Positions 1 through 7,564 of a stretch of 45,428 nt of DNA are shown piece by piece (the first letter of the stretch is position 1; each line of letters opens with the position of its first letter). This stretch comes from Saccharothrix sp. ALI-22-I (GTDB taxonomy: Bacteria; Actinomycetota; Actinomycetes; Mycobacteriales; Pseudonocardiaceae), in the NCBI RefSeq assembly GCF_001984175.1, contig NZ_MTQP01000030.1:1-45428 (forward strand). Reading direction: 5' to 3'. The translations under genes were made by a program, and so were the position numbers. The notes beneath the pieces are model-generated. The model ran no database searches. It was not told where the DNA came from and saw nothing but the letters and a program-made list of their open reading frames with translations.

Positions 1-992
1 ACGCGGGTGCGGCGGTTGGGGTCGTTGAGCGGGTCACCGGAGATGTCGCGGTAGTTGCGGTCGTGGTAGACCAGGATGTCGCTCTGGCCGTCCTCGGAGA
101 CGGTGAACGAGTTGTGGCCCGGGCCGTACTGCCCGGTGGCGCTGTTGGTGGCGAACACGGGGTTCGGGCTCTTGGTCCACGACGAGGCGCTGAGCAGGTT
201 CGCCGTCGAGGACGCGGTCAGCATGCCGAGGCAGTAGTTGGCGTCGGTGGCGCTGGCCGAGTAGGTGAGGAACAGCCGCCCGTTGCGCTCGATCACGGCC
301 GGTCCCTCGTTGACCTTGTAGCCGACCGTCTCCCAACCGAGGGTCGGCACGGAGATCCGCGCCACGGTGCCGGTGATCGTCCACGGGTCGGTGCCCATGC
401 GGGCGATGTAGAGGTTGGAGTTGGTGGAGATGCCCGGTTCGGCCTGCGCCCAGGTCAGGTACCGCACCCCGTTGGCGACGAACGTCGAGGCGTCCAACGC
501 GAACGTGTCCCACGGGGTGGTGATCTTGCCGCGCTCGGTCCAGGCGCCGGTCAACGGGTTGGCGCTGGAGCTCTCCAGCACGTACATCCGGATCTTCCAG
601 ATGTCGTCGGCGCGGCCGGCGGCGAAGTAGACGTACCACTTGCCGTTGATGAAGTGGATCTCCGGCGCCCAGATGTGCGCGCCCATCTCACCGGTGGTGT
701 GCTTGCGCCAGATCACCGTTTCCGGCGCGCTGGCCAGGCCCTGGATCGTGGTGGCCCGGCGCAGGATGATCCGGTCGTACTCCGGCGCGGTCGCGGTGAA
801 GTAGTAGAAGCCGTCGGTGTGCTTGAAGATGTGCGGATCGGCCCGCTGCTCGACCAACGGGTTGGTGTACTGCACCGCGGGCGACGCCTGCGCGGCGGGC
901 GTGCTCACCACCAGACCCGCGAGAGCGGTCATGACCGCGACCGCGATCACGGCCAGTCTGCGAACGATCCACCGGGGAACGGCACTGTCCAT
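1..992 (-). CDS. Secreted GH43 alpha-L-arabinofuranosidase (C-terminus beyond window)
   Basis: Family 43 glycoside hydrolase, probably an exo-acting arabinofuranosidase releasing L-arabinose from arabinan or arabinoxylan outside the cell. The ATG at 992 follows a GGAG Shine-Dalgarno with 8-nt spacing and opens a Sec signal peptide (RR near residue 11, hydrophobic core about 13-30, AQA cleavage near 36). The GH43 triad is visible: base Asp52 in ADPHIF, pKa-modulating Asp167 in FALDAST, general acid Glu229 in VNEGPA. That spacing matches characterised actinobacterial exo-arabinofuranosidases. About 330 residues are inside the window and the frame is still open at base 1, so a C-terminal binding module may follow. 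It diverges from the GH43 gene at 1190, with a LacI-type operator 46 bp upstream of its start. Family call is firm; substrate is inferred. Confidence 0.9.
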   Translation of the reverse strand, partial: MDSAVPRWIVRRLAVIAVAVMTALAGLVVSTPAAQASPAVQYTNPLVEQRADPHIFKHTDGFYYFTATAPEYDRIILRRATTIQGLASAPETVIWRKHTTGEMGAHIWAPEIHFINGKWYVYFAAGRADDIWKIRMYVLESSSANPLTGAWTERGKITTPWDTFALDASTFVANGVRYLTWAQAEPGISTNSNLYIARMGTDPWTITGTVARISVPTLGWETVGYKVNEGPAVIERNGRLFLTYSASATDANYCLGMLTASSTANLLSASSWTKSPNPVFATNSATGQYGPGHNSFTVSEDGQSDILVYHDRNYRDISGDPLNDPNRRTR

Positions 993-1037
993 CGGTTCCA
1001 CTCCATCGTGGGTCAGGCCAAGGCATCGCGGATTTGA

Positions 1038-1053
1038 CTGTTAACGCTAACAG
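1038..1053. promoter_or_regulatory. LacI-type operator, copy 1
   Basis: CTGTTAACGCTAACAG is an inverted repeat around a central CG, the usual shape of a LacI/GalR operator. It lies 46 bp upstream of the GH43 gene read leftward from 992. Its exact reverse complement occurs at 1158-1173, so the two divergent genes each carry the same site in the same orientation relative to their own transcription. No regulator gene adjoins the pair. The LacI proteins at 8584-9570 and 42659-43684 have different-looking sites beside them, so the cognate repressor may be encoded outside the window. Confidence 0.75.
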
Positions 1054-1157
1054 CGCAGCTCAACGAACCTCAATACCTCGTTACGAGACAGTTGCGACTC
1101 GGAGACCTGCCGCCACAGCACCATCCCGCATCGACCCTTGTCGGTAGTCGAGCGCCG

Positions 1158-1173
1158 CTGTTAGCGTTAACAG
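1158..1173. promoter_or_regulatory. LacI-type operator, copy 2
   Basis: CTGTTAGCGTTAACAG, the exact reverse complement of the site at 1038-1053, sits 16 bp upstream of the ATG at 1190 and just before its Shine-Dalgarno. A repressor bound here would block transcription of the GH43/AbfB gene. The 104 bp between the two sites would allow looping between them, which is inference. Confidence 0.75.
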
Positions 1174-1189
1174 GATCGGAAGGAGGGCA

Positions 1190-2605
1190 ATGACGCCCAC
1201 AGGTTCGCGACCCATGCTCCGACGAAGGTTCATGTCGGCCGCGCTCGCGGCGGTCACGACGCTCACCGTCGCCACCGTCCCCGCCGCGGCCCAGGCACAG
1301 GTCGCCCCGGCGGCGACGTACTCCGGTTACGTGATGGGCTACTTCACCGAGTCGCCCACGATGGCGGGTGCCGCCTACGGACTGCACCTGGCCGTCAGCT
1401 CCGACGGTCTCGACTGGACCCCGCTGAACCAGAACGCCCCCGTGGTGACCCCGACCCAGGGCACCACCGGCCTGCGCGACCCGTTCATCATGCGCAAGCA
1501 GGACGGCACGTTCGTCGTGCTCGCCACCGACCTCAAGGGCACCAACTGGGCCGAGCAGAACCAGTACCTGCACGTCTGGGACTCGGCCGACCTGCGCGGG
1601 TTCACCAACTACCGCCGGGTGAAGATGCACTCGCTGGCCACCCACAGCTGGGCGCCGGAAGCGTTCTGGGACCCCGCCCGCGGCCAGTACGGCATCATCT
1701 ACTCCGCCGCCAGCGGCGGCCACGACGTCATCATGGTCAACTACACCAGCGACTTCACCACGGTCAGCGCGCCCCAGGTGTTCTTCGACCCCGGCTACAA
1801 CACCATCGACGGCAACCTGGTCAGCGCCAACGGCGTCAACTACCTGTACTTCAAGAACAACAACAACAGCACCCTCCTCGGCGCGCGCTCCACGTCACTG
1901 GCGCCGGGCAGCTTCCAGATCTACACCGGCGCCATCTCGCCGGGCCGCGGCGTCGAGGCGCCGCAGATCGTCAAGTCCAACACCCAGAACGTCTGGTACA
2001 TGTGGGGCGACACGTGGAGCCCCAACGGGCGGTTCTTCGCCTGGCAGACCACCGACCTGGCCTCCGGCACGTGGACCCAGCTCAACGACCGCGCCTACAC
2101 GCAACCGTTGAACTCCAAGCACCTCGGCATCACCGCGATCACCGCCACCGAGATGTCCAACCTGATCGCCAAGTGGGGCTCGCCGCGCTGGAACCGGATC
2201 AAGTCCTACAACTTCCCCGACCGCTACGTCCGGCACGCCGACAACGCCGCCCGCATCGACACCTACCCGTTCGACCCGTACCAGGACCAGCAGTGGAAGA
2301 TCGTGCCCGGCCTGGCGGACTCGGCCGCGGTGTCGTTCGAGTCGGTGAACTTCCCCGGCCGGTACCTGCGGCACGCGAACAACGTGATGGTGCTCGCCGC
2401 GAACGACAACACGGCGCTGTTCCGGGCGGACGCGACGTTCCGCCGGGTGGCGGGCTTCGCCGACCAGAACTGGTCGTCGTTCCAGTCGTACAACTTCCCC
2501 ACCCGGTACATCCGGCACTACGGCTACGTGCTGCGGCTCGACCCGATCACGTCCTCTTCCCCGACCACGGACAAGCAGGACGCGACGTTCCGAGTGGGCT
2601 ACTGA
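1190..2605 (+). CDS. Secreted GH43 arabinosidase with C-terminal AbfB (CBM42-like) domain
   Basis: Extracellular family 43 glycoside hydrolase of 471 aa. An AAGGAGGG Shine-Dalgarno precedes the ATG. The N-terminus has a Tat-like RRRFMS stretch (residues 11-16) followed by a hydrophobic segment ending at AAAQAQ. GH43 triad candidates are Asp97 (LRDPF), Asp207 (TIDGNL) and Glu256 (VEAPQI). Residues about 335-471 form an AbfB domain with three pseudo-repeats of the type SYNFPxRYxRH, which in characterised enzymes binds arabinofuranose side chains. The gene shares a divergent operator region with the GH43 at 992, so both are probably induced by the same arabinose-containing sugar. Enzyme class is solid; endo/exo mode cannot be read from sequence alone. 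Confidence 0.92.
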   Translation: MTPTGSRPMLRRRFMSAALAAVTTLTVATVPAAAQAQVAPAATYSGYVMGYFTESPTMAGAAYGLHLAVSSDGLDWTPLNQNAPVVTPTQGTTGLRDPFIMRKQDGTFVVLATDLKGTNWAEQNQYLHVWDSADLRGFTNYRRVKMHSLATHSWAPEAFWDPARGQYGIIYSAASGGHDVIMVNYTSDFTTVSAPQVFFDPGYNTIDGNLVSANGVNYLYFKNNNNSTLLGARSTSLAPGSFQIYTGAISPGRGVEAPQIVKSNTQNVWYMWGDTWSPNGRFFAWQTTDLASGTWTQLNDRAYTQPLNSKHLGITAITATEMSNLIAKWGSPRWNRIKSYNFPDRYVRHADNAARIDTYPFDPYQDQQWKIVPGLADSAAVSFESVNFPGRYLRHANNVMVLAANDNTALFRADATFRRVAGFADQNWSSFQSYNFPTRYIRHYGYVLRLDPITSSSPTTDKQDATFRVGY

Positions 2606-2645
2606 TCCACTGACCCACTGATGTACTGATCTACTGGTTTTACTG
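2599..2645. repeat. 8-bp imperfect direct repeats between converging genes
   Basis: The 34-bp gap between two converging stop codons (TGA at 2603-2605, TAA at 2640-2642 on the minus strand) is filled with six steps ending in ACTG at 8 to 9-bp spacing: TACTG, ATCCACTG, ACCCACTG, ATGTACTG, ATCTACTG, GTTTTACTG. No strong hairpin is seen here. It looks like slippage expansion. Confidence 0.6.
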
Positions 2646-3203
2646 ACGCAACTCGCCGACGATCCGCCCGAGCTGAACGGCTCGGGCGGACGGCGTCTTC
2701 GCCTTCATGAGGCGGAGGAACAAGGCGTACTGCCGGGTCCGGTCCAGGAGCTCGAAGCGTTCCCGGGCGCGTTCGTCGTTCGCCAACGCCTCCGCCAGGT
2801 CGGGTGGGACGGTGGCGTCGCGCTGCGACTGGTACGCCGCGTCCCACCGGCCGTCGGCCTGGGCCGCCCGGACCGCGGCGAGGCCGGGCTCCCGCATCCG
2901 TCCTGCGGCGACGAGCGCCTCGACCTTCTCCACGTTGACCCGCGACCACGAACTGCCCGGTCGACGCGGCGAATACCGTTGCAGGTAGTGGTGGTCGTCG
3001 AAGCCCTTGCGCCGGCTGTCGATCCAGCCGTAGCAGAGGGCGACGTCGAGGGCTTCGGTGATCGTGACCGACGTCCGGCCCGAGCCCTTCTTGGCGATCT
3101 CCACCCAGACCCCGGCCGTCAGCTCGTGGTGCTCGGCCAGCCACGACTCCCACTCGGCGGCGTCGGCGAAGGCGATGACCTCCGCGCCATCCAGCGTTTC
3201 CAT
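2640..3203 (-). CDS. YdeI/OmpD-associated (OmdA) family protein
   Basis: 187-aa cytoplasmic protein of the YdeI/OmdA family (PF13376 type), which is widespread in actinobacteria and named for bacteriocin/envelope-stress associations. Its biochemical role is unknown. Recognisable blocks are the N-terminal AEWESWLAEHH and GVWVEIAKK, the central ALDVALCYGWIDSR, the YSPRRPGSSWSRVN block, and a C-terminal basic helix ending VGELRQ. The ATG at 3203 is chosen over the upstream in-frame ATG at 3254 because GGGAG lies at good spacing before it and because the longer form would begin inside the palindrome at 3243-3269. No operon partner is obvious. Confidence 0.8.
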   Translation of the reverse strand: METLDGAEVIAFADAAEWESWLAEHHELTAGVWVEIAKKGSGRTSVTITEALDVALCYGWIDSRRKGFDDHHYLQRYSPRRPGSSWSRVNVEKVEALVAAGRMREPGLAAVRAAQADGRWDAAYQSQRDATVPPDLAEALANDERARERFELLDRTRQYALFLRLMKAKTPSARAVQLGRIVGELRQ

Positions 3204-3242
3204 CTGCTCTCCCGGGTCCGGTGATGACCCATGGTGCCGGGT

Positions 3243-3269
3243 CAAAGTGCTCACCTAGTGAGCACTTTG
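3243..3269. promoter_or_regulatory. Perfect 11-bp inverted repeat (operator or weak terminator)
   Basis: CAAAGTGCTCA, spacer CCTAG, TGAGCACTTTG: both arms are perfect. It lies 40 bp upstream of the YdeI-like start (3203) and 14 bp past the stop of the small gene at 3284. Low GC in the arms and no T-run argue against a strong intrinsic terminator. Length and position fit a TetR-type operator. No TetR gene is in the window. Confidence 0.6.
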
Positions 3270-3283
3270 CCTCAGCATGCCGG

Positions 3284-3571
3284 TCACTCGCCGGACTCGC
3301 GCCGTTCCACCATGGTGTCGGGCGCGGACTCGGGGATCTCGGTGCGCACGTCGGAGTCGCGCAACACCTCACGTGCCTGGGCCTCGGCGTCGGCGCTGCC
3401 GGTGTCCTGTTCCTCGGGGAGCAGGTTGGCCCTGGTCCGCGCCCGGCGGTCGACGTCGTTGCGCCGGTCGAACACCTCCGGCCGGTCGAGGTCGTGCTCA
3501 CTCCTGATGCGTGCCTCCTCGGCCTCCGACAACTCGGTCGCGCCGAGGTCCAGCGGTTCCTGATGCGTCAT
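3284..3571 (-). CDS. Small acidic protein, unrecognised
   Basis: 95-aa highly charged protein starting MTHQEPLDLGATELSEAEEA and rich in Asp, Glu and Arg. There is no signal peptide, membrane segment or cysteine. Its low hydrophobicity suggests an extended or disordered protein. The ATG at 3571 has AAGG 4 nt upstream; an ATG at 3583 is possible but has poorer context. A C-terminal block of the type RTEIPESAPDTMVERR has the look of small actinobacterial proteins of unknown function, but I cannot name a family. Third-position GC supports real coding. Confidence 0.6.
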   Translation of the reverse strand: MTHQEPLDLGATELSEAEEARIRSEHDLDRPEVFDRRNDVDRRARTRANLLPEEQDTGSADAEAQAREVLRDSDVRTEIPESAPDTMVERRESGE

Positions 3572-3614
3572 AAGCCTTGCCATACCCCGTGGGCGGCGGG
3601 TTGACGCCTGCAGA

Positions 3615-3896
3615 TCAGGGGTGGGCACGGACCCGGTCGTGCTCGTCCACGGTCAACCGCACCCGGCCGTGGTCCAGCAGGGAGTTGAGCGCGGCGTGGT
3701 CGGTCGGGTCCACGATCCCCGCGGCCACCGCGTCACGCGCCTCGCGCAGCGGCCACCGCGTCACGCGCCTCGCGCAGCGGCTGCCGGGGAACGGGTCGAG
3801 CGGAGTCCAGCTCCCGATCCGCCAGCCATGCCTCGGTCAGGTCGTCGTGGTCCAGCAGGTCGTAGGCGACACCGGCCGCCACCCAGCGCGTGTTCA
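3615..3896 (-). pseudogene. Remnant of ABATE/CGNR-type regulator, frameshifted
   Basis: Reading leftward from about 3896 gives [18 protein letters not shown], which resembles the N-terminal ABATE domain of CGNR zinc-finger regulators. A 28-bp tandem duplication (3721-3776) then shifts the frame. After the duplication the original frame resumes as [19 protein letters not shown] and runs to a TGA at 3615-3617. No start codon with a ribosome site is seen at the right end, where the sequence switches to an alpha/beta hydrolase remnant on the other strand. The usual CGNR zinc-finger C-terminus is absent. Confidence 0.6.
3721..3776. repeat. 28-bp tandem duplication
   Basis: Two identical 28-bp copies, 3721-3748 and 3749-3776, each starting GCGGCCACCGCGTC, followed by four more matching bases. 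The duplication is not a multiple of three and breaks the reading frame of the ABATE-like remnant on the minus strand. Confidence 0.9.
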
Positions 3897-4116
3897 GCAG
3901 GTCGATGCCCAGCTCACCCTCGACGCCTACCCGGCGTTCCAGCAGTACTTCCGGGACACGCAGGTGCCGCTGCTCGCGGTGTGGGGGCGTCACGACGAGA
4001 TCTTCGGCCCGGACGGCGCGCGGGCGTACCGGCGCGACCTGCCGGACGCCGAGATCCACCTGCTCGACGCCGGCCACTTCGCCCTGGAGGACAACCTGGA
4101 CACCATCACCGGCTAA
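3897..4116 (+). pseudogene. C-terminal fragment of an alpha/beta hydrolase
   Basis: The plus-strand frame ending at TAA 4114-4116 encodes [20 protein letters not shown], then [15 protein letters not shown] and [15 protein letters not shown]. This is the end of a haloalkane dehalogenase/epoxide hydrolase-like fold, including the acid-loop Asp and the catalytic His in GHF. The N-terminal half, with oxyanion and nucleophile loops, is missing and there is no credible start. It abuts the minus-strand regulator remnant, so this is a recombination scar. Confidence 0.7.
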
Positions 4117-4157
4117 ATCCGAGGATTCCTCGGTCGCGTCCTGAACTAATGGCGCAA

Positions 4158-4192
4158 CCGCCCGGTCACCGCGAACGGCGGTGGCCGGGCGG
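4158..4192. terminator. Hairpin after hydrolase remnant
   Basis: A 15-bp stem with one G·T pair (CCGCCCGGTCACCGC with GCGGTGGCCGGGCGG) and a 5-base loop lies 41 bp after the remnant's stop. It is probably the original terminator of the lost hydrolase gene. It also insulates the ABC operon promoter at 4285. No T-run follows, as is common in actinobacteria. Confidence 0.6.
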
Positions 4193-4284
4193 GAGTCGAA
4201 TGGTCCGTCGAATAGGCCGTCGAATGCGCGACACGGCTTCGCGAAAGCCTCCGATCAGCGGTCTCCCGGCTGCCGAAGCGGGCA

Positions 4285-4330
4285 TTGACGTTGGCGTAAT
4301 GTGCTCGTAGCCTCCCGGAAAGCGCTTTCC
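4285..4330 (+). promoter_or_regulatory. Sigma70-like promoter with LacI-type operator for the sugar ABC operon
   Basis: -35 TTGACG (4285-4290), 17-bp spacer, -10 TAGCCT (4308-4313). The perfect 14-bp palindrome GGAAAGCGCTTTCC (4317-4330) starts just past the -10 and so covers the expected transcription start. The site resembles the GTGGAAGCGCTTCCAC palindrome at 9622-9637 beside the LacI-family gene that ends at 8584, so that protein is the likely repressor. Confidence 0.75.
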
Positions 4331-4379
4331 CTCTGCACCGCGCGGCACGTCGTGAAGCGGTCGAGACCGGAGGATCCGA

Positions 4380-5660
4380 ATGGGTGCACTGAAACGTTTC
4401 AAGGGTCTGGCGACGTCGGTGGTCGCACTGGTCGCCTTAACGTCGGCCGCTGCCTGCGGTAGTGGCGGCGGCGGTGACGAGACGCAGGCCGGTCCGGCCA
4501 CCCTGCGCTTCTCGTGGTGGGGGAACGCCGAGCGCGCCGAGCTGATGCAGAAGGCGATCGACCTCTTCCAGAGCAAGAACCCGGAAATCAAGGTCACGCC
4601 GAGTTTCCAGGAGTTCGAGGCCTACTGGCAGAAGATGGCCACCGAGACGGCCGGTGGCAACGCACCCGACGTGATGCAAATGGATTTCGCCTACCTCCGG
4701 GAGTACTCCGACCGCAATGCCTTGTACGACCTGAAGAAGCAGGAAGGCAAGAACCTCGAACTGGGTGACCTGCTCGACGGGCTCAAGGGCGCGGGCGAGA
4801 TCGACGGCGCGTTGTACGGGGTGCCGACCGGTGGCAACACGTGGGGCTACATGTACAACCCGGCGTTGTTCGCCCAGGCCGGTGTGGAGGAACCGAAACC
4901 GGGCTGGACCTGGGACGACTACGACAATGCCATGACCACGATCGCCGCGAAGACCGGTGTGCACGGCGGCGGCAACTACATCGGCAGCTACTACAACCTG
5001 GAACTCCAACTGCGCCAAGAGGGCGCCTTGCTCTACACGGAGGACGGCAAGCTCGGCTTCGACAAGGCCCGGCTGGCGGAGTTCTTCAAGCAGGGCGTGT
5101 CGTTGGCCGACGCCAAGGCCGTCCTGCCGATCGAGAAGGGCGTGCAGATCAAGCCCTCGCACCCGCTGGAACTGGACCTGGTGGCCGGTGACCTCGGCTG
5201 GGACAACTTCATGGCCCGCTACGACAAGGGTGCCAAGGCCGAGCTGAAGCTGGGGCCGGTGCCGACCGACCACCTCGGGACGTCCGGTCAGTACCTGAAG
5301 CCGTCCATGCTGCTGAGCGTGTCGCAGAAGAGCGAGAACCCGGCGGCGGCGGCCAAGCTGGTCTCGTTCATGGTCAACGACCCGGAGGTCGGCAAGATCT
5401 TCGGCGCGAACCGTGGCCTGCCGCCGACGAACGCCCAGCGTTCCGCCGCCCAGCTCGAAGGCCCACTCGCGGCCGTGGCGGCGTACGAGGAGGACTTGAA
5501 GGACAAGTTCGGCAAGACGCCACCCGCACCGCCGAAGGGCGCCGGCACGTTGGAGCAGGCGTTCATCCGGATCGCCGAGGAGCTGCAGTACAAGCGGATC
5601 TCGGCGGACGAGGCGGTCGACCAGTTCTTCACCGAGGCCGACGAAACCCTCGGGTCGTGA
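4380..5660 (+). CDS. Sugar ABC transporter substrate-binding lipoprotein
   Basis: 426-aa extracellular solute-binding protein, family 1 (carbohydrate class). GGAGG sits 7 nt before the ATG. The signal peptide ends with lipobox-like SAAAC, placing the lipidated Cys at residue 26, followed by a Gly-rich linker. The mature part begins ATLRFSWWGNAERAE, and GNAPDVMQMDF and YGVPTGGNTWGYMYN are hallmarks of oligosaccharide binders of the CUT1 type. First gene of the operon 4380-8125. Its stop overlaps the next start (GTGA). Ligand unknown; nearby GH43 genes make an arabino- or xylo-oligosaccharide plausible, but the operator differs from the GH43 pair's. Confidence 0.93.
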   Translation: MGALKRFKGLATSVVALVALTSAAACGSGGGGDETQAGPATLRFSWWGNAERAELMQKAIDLFQSKNPEIKVTPSFQEFEAYWQKMATETAGGNAPDVMQMDFAYLREYSDRNALYDLKKQEGKNLELGDLLDGLKGAGEIDGALYGVPTGGNTWGYMYNPALFAQAGVEEPKPGWTWDDYDNAMTTIAAKTGVHGGGNYIGSYYNLELQLRQEGALLYTEDGKLGFDKARLAEFFKQGVSLADAKAVLPIEKGVQIKPSHPLELDLVAGDLGWDNFMARYDKGAKAELKLGPVPTDHLGTSGQYLKPSMLLSVSQKSENPAAAAKLVSFMVNDPEVGKIFGANRGLPPTNAQRSAAQLEGPLAAVAAYEEDLKDKFGKTPPAPPKGAGTLEQAFIRIAEELQYKRISADEAVDQFFTEADETLGS

Positions 5661-6664
5661 GCGGGGCGACGATCACGCCGGACCGGAGCGGCGAGGCCTC
5701 CCCGACGGGTTCGCGCGAGCGGGGCCGTCGGGCCAGTCGGGCCAGTCGCGCCCGCCAGGCCCGTCTGCCCGGCGACGGTCTGGCGGGCTACCTGTTCCTG
5801 TCGCCGTGGATCATCGGGATCGTCGTGCTGACCCTCGGCCCGATGCTGACCTCGCTGTACCTCTCGTTCACCGACTACGACCTGTTCAACAGCCCGCAGT
5901 GGGTCGGGCTGGAGAACTACCAGCGGATGTTCTCCGACGCGCGCTGGCTCAGGTCGGTGGAGGTCACCGCGCTGTACGTGGTGCTGGCCGTGCCGATCAA
6001 GCTGGCCGCAGCGCTCGGCGTCGCCTTGCTGCTCAACGGCAAGCGTCGCGGGCAGGGCTTCTACCGGGCGGCGTTCTACGGTCCGTCGCTCATCGGCGGC
6101 AGCGTCGCGGTGGCGATCGTGTGGAAGATGATGTTCAGCGACGACTCGGTGGTCGACCAGCTGCTGCTGACCGTCGGCATCGACACCGGCGGCTGGGCGG
6201 GCAACCCCGACTTCTCGCTGCTGATGCTGGTGCTGCTGGCCGCGTGGCAGCTCGGCGCGCCGATGGTGATCTTCCTGGCCGGGCTCAAGCAGGTGCCCCG
6301 GGAGCTCTACGAGGCGGCCGAGGTCGACGGCGCGGGCCGGTGGCGGCGGTTCCGGTCGATCACGTTGCCGATGATCTCGTCGGTGGTGTTCTTCAACCTG
6401 CTGCTGGAGACGATCAACGCCTTCCAGGTGTTCACGTCGGCGTACGTGATCGGCGGGCCGAACGGGCAGCCGGCCGGGAGCACGTTGTTCTACACGATCT
6501 ACCTGTTCGATCGGGGCTTCGGCGACTACCGCATGGGTTACGCCTCGGCGATGGCGTGGATGCTGCTCCTCGGCGTCGGCCTGGTGACGGTGTTCCTGTT
6601 CCGGACCGCGCGCGGGTGGGTCTTCTACTCCGGTGACTCCGGAGACTCGGGGGACAAACGATGA
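5657..6664 (+). CDS. Sugar ABC transporter permease (MalF/UgpA type)
   Basis: 335-aa inner-membrane permease of the CUT1 family. The GTG start at 5657 overlaps the preceding stop in GTGA. A long basic, Arg/Ser-rich N-terminus (about 40 residues) precedes six predicted membrane helices. The EAA loop that docks the ATPase reads LYEAAEVDGAGRWRRFRSI (about residues 216-234). The C-terminus repeats GDSGDSGD. Partner of the permease at 6661. No ATPase gene is present, which is typical of systems energised by a shared MsiK-like protein. Confidence 0.93.
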   Translation: MSGATITPDRSGEASPTGSRERGRRASRASRARQARLPGDGLAGYLFLSPWIIGIVVLTLGPMLTSLYLSFTDYDLFNSPQWVGLENYQRMFSDARWLRSVEVTALYVVLAVPIKLAAALGVALLLNGKRRGQGFYRAAFYGPSLIGGSVAVAIVWKMMFSDDSVVDQLLLTVGIDTGGWAGNPDFSLLMLVLLAAWQLGAPMVIFLAGLKQVPRELYEAAEVDGAGRWRRFRSITLPMISSVVFFNLLLETINAFQVFTSAYVIGGPNGQPAGSTLFYTIYLFDRGFGDYRMGYASAMAWMLLLGVGLVTVFLFRTARGWVFYSGDSGDSGDKR

Positions 6665-7560
6665 CACGACGGGCTTCCACACGGGCTTCCGCACCGGCTT
6701 CCACACCGGCTTCCGCCGTCGGCGGAGCCGGCAAGCTGACCCGAGTGGCCTGGCACGTCGGTGTCCTGGTGCTGCTCGCCATCGTGCTGTACCCGATCTT
6801 GTGGGTCGCGGCGGCGACGTTCAAGCCGTCGGGGGACATCATCGGCAGCCTGCAACTGTTGCCCAGCAAGGTGACCACGGCGAACTACGACCGCGTGTTC
6901 GAGGGCGTCGTCGGGATCAGCGTGTGGCAGTTCTTCCTGAACTCCGCCGTACTGGCCGCGCTGTCGGTGGTGGGTACCGTGGCGTCGTCGGCGCTGGCGG
7001 CGTACGCGTTCGCCCGGTTGCGGTTCCGGGGGCGGACGGCGATGTTCGTGATCATGATCAGCACGCTCCTGCTGCCGTTCCACGTGTTGATCATCCCGCA
7101 GTACATCGTGTTCCAGAAGCTAGACCTGATCGACACCTACGTGCCGCTGCTGGCAGGGAAGTTCCTCGCCTCGGAGGCGTTCTTCGTCTTCCTCATCGTG
7201 CAGTTCATCCGCAACCTGCCGCGCGAACTGGACGAGTCGGCCAAGATCGACGGGGCGAACCACTGGAGCGTGTTCTGGCACATCATCCTGCCGCTGTGCC
7301 GCCCGGCCCTCATCACGACCGCGATCTTCACGTTCATCTGGAGCTGGAACGACTTCTTCGGTCCGCTGATCTACCTCAGCACACCGGACAAGTACCCGCT
7401 GCCGTTGGCGTTGCAGCTGTTCATCGACGAGTCGACCGGCTCGGACTTCGGGGCGTTGATGGCGATGTCCATGCTGGCGCTGGTGCCGGTGATCCTGTTC
7501 TTCCTGTTCTTCCAACGCTTCTTGGTGGAAGGCGTGTCGACGTCGGGTCTGAAGGGGTGA
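6661..7560 (+). CDS. Sugar ABC transporter permease (MalG/UgpE type)
   Basis: 299-aa second permease, starting in an ATGA overlap with the first. The first 22 residues are encoded largely by four 12-bp repeats (6670-6717), giving alternating RAS/PAS-type motifs. Six membrane helices follow, with the EAA loop LDESAKIDGANHWSVFWHI at about 196-214 and the usual C-terminus with GVSTSGLKG. Forms the channel with the product of 5657-6664. Confidence 0.93.
   Translation: MTRRASTRASAPASTPASAVGGAGKLTRVAWHVGVLVLLAIVLYPILWVAAATFKPSGDIIGSLQLLPSKVTTANYDRVFEGVVGISVWQFFLNSAVLAALSVVGTVASSALAAYAFARLRFRGRTAMFVIMISTLLLPFHVLIIPQYIVFQKLDLIDTYVPLLAGKFLASEAFFVFLIVQFIRNLPRELDESAKIDGANHWSVFWHIILPLCRPALITTAIFTFIWSWNDFFGPLIYLSTPDKYPLPLALQLFIDESTGSDFGALMAMSMLALVPVILFFLFFQRFLVEGVSTSGLKG
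6670..6717 (+). repeat. Four 12-bp repeats inside permease N-terminus
   Basis: CGGGCTTCCACA, CGGGCTTCCGCA, CCGGCTTCCACA and CCGGCTTCCGCC in perfect register and in frame. They encode the variable cytoplasmic N-terminal tail, so copy number could vary without breaking the gene. Confidence 0.85.
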
Positions 7561-7564
7561 CGGG

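Noticed and set aside
5288..6706. Long minus-strand open frame of 472 codons opposite the ABC genes
   Set aside because: Antisense shadow of GC-rich coding sequence; His/Arg/Gln/Pro-rich with no fold, while the plus strand encodes clear binding-protein and permease motifs.
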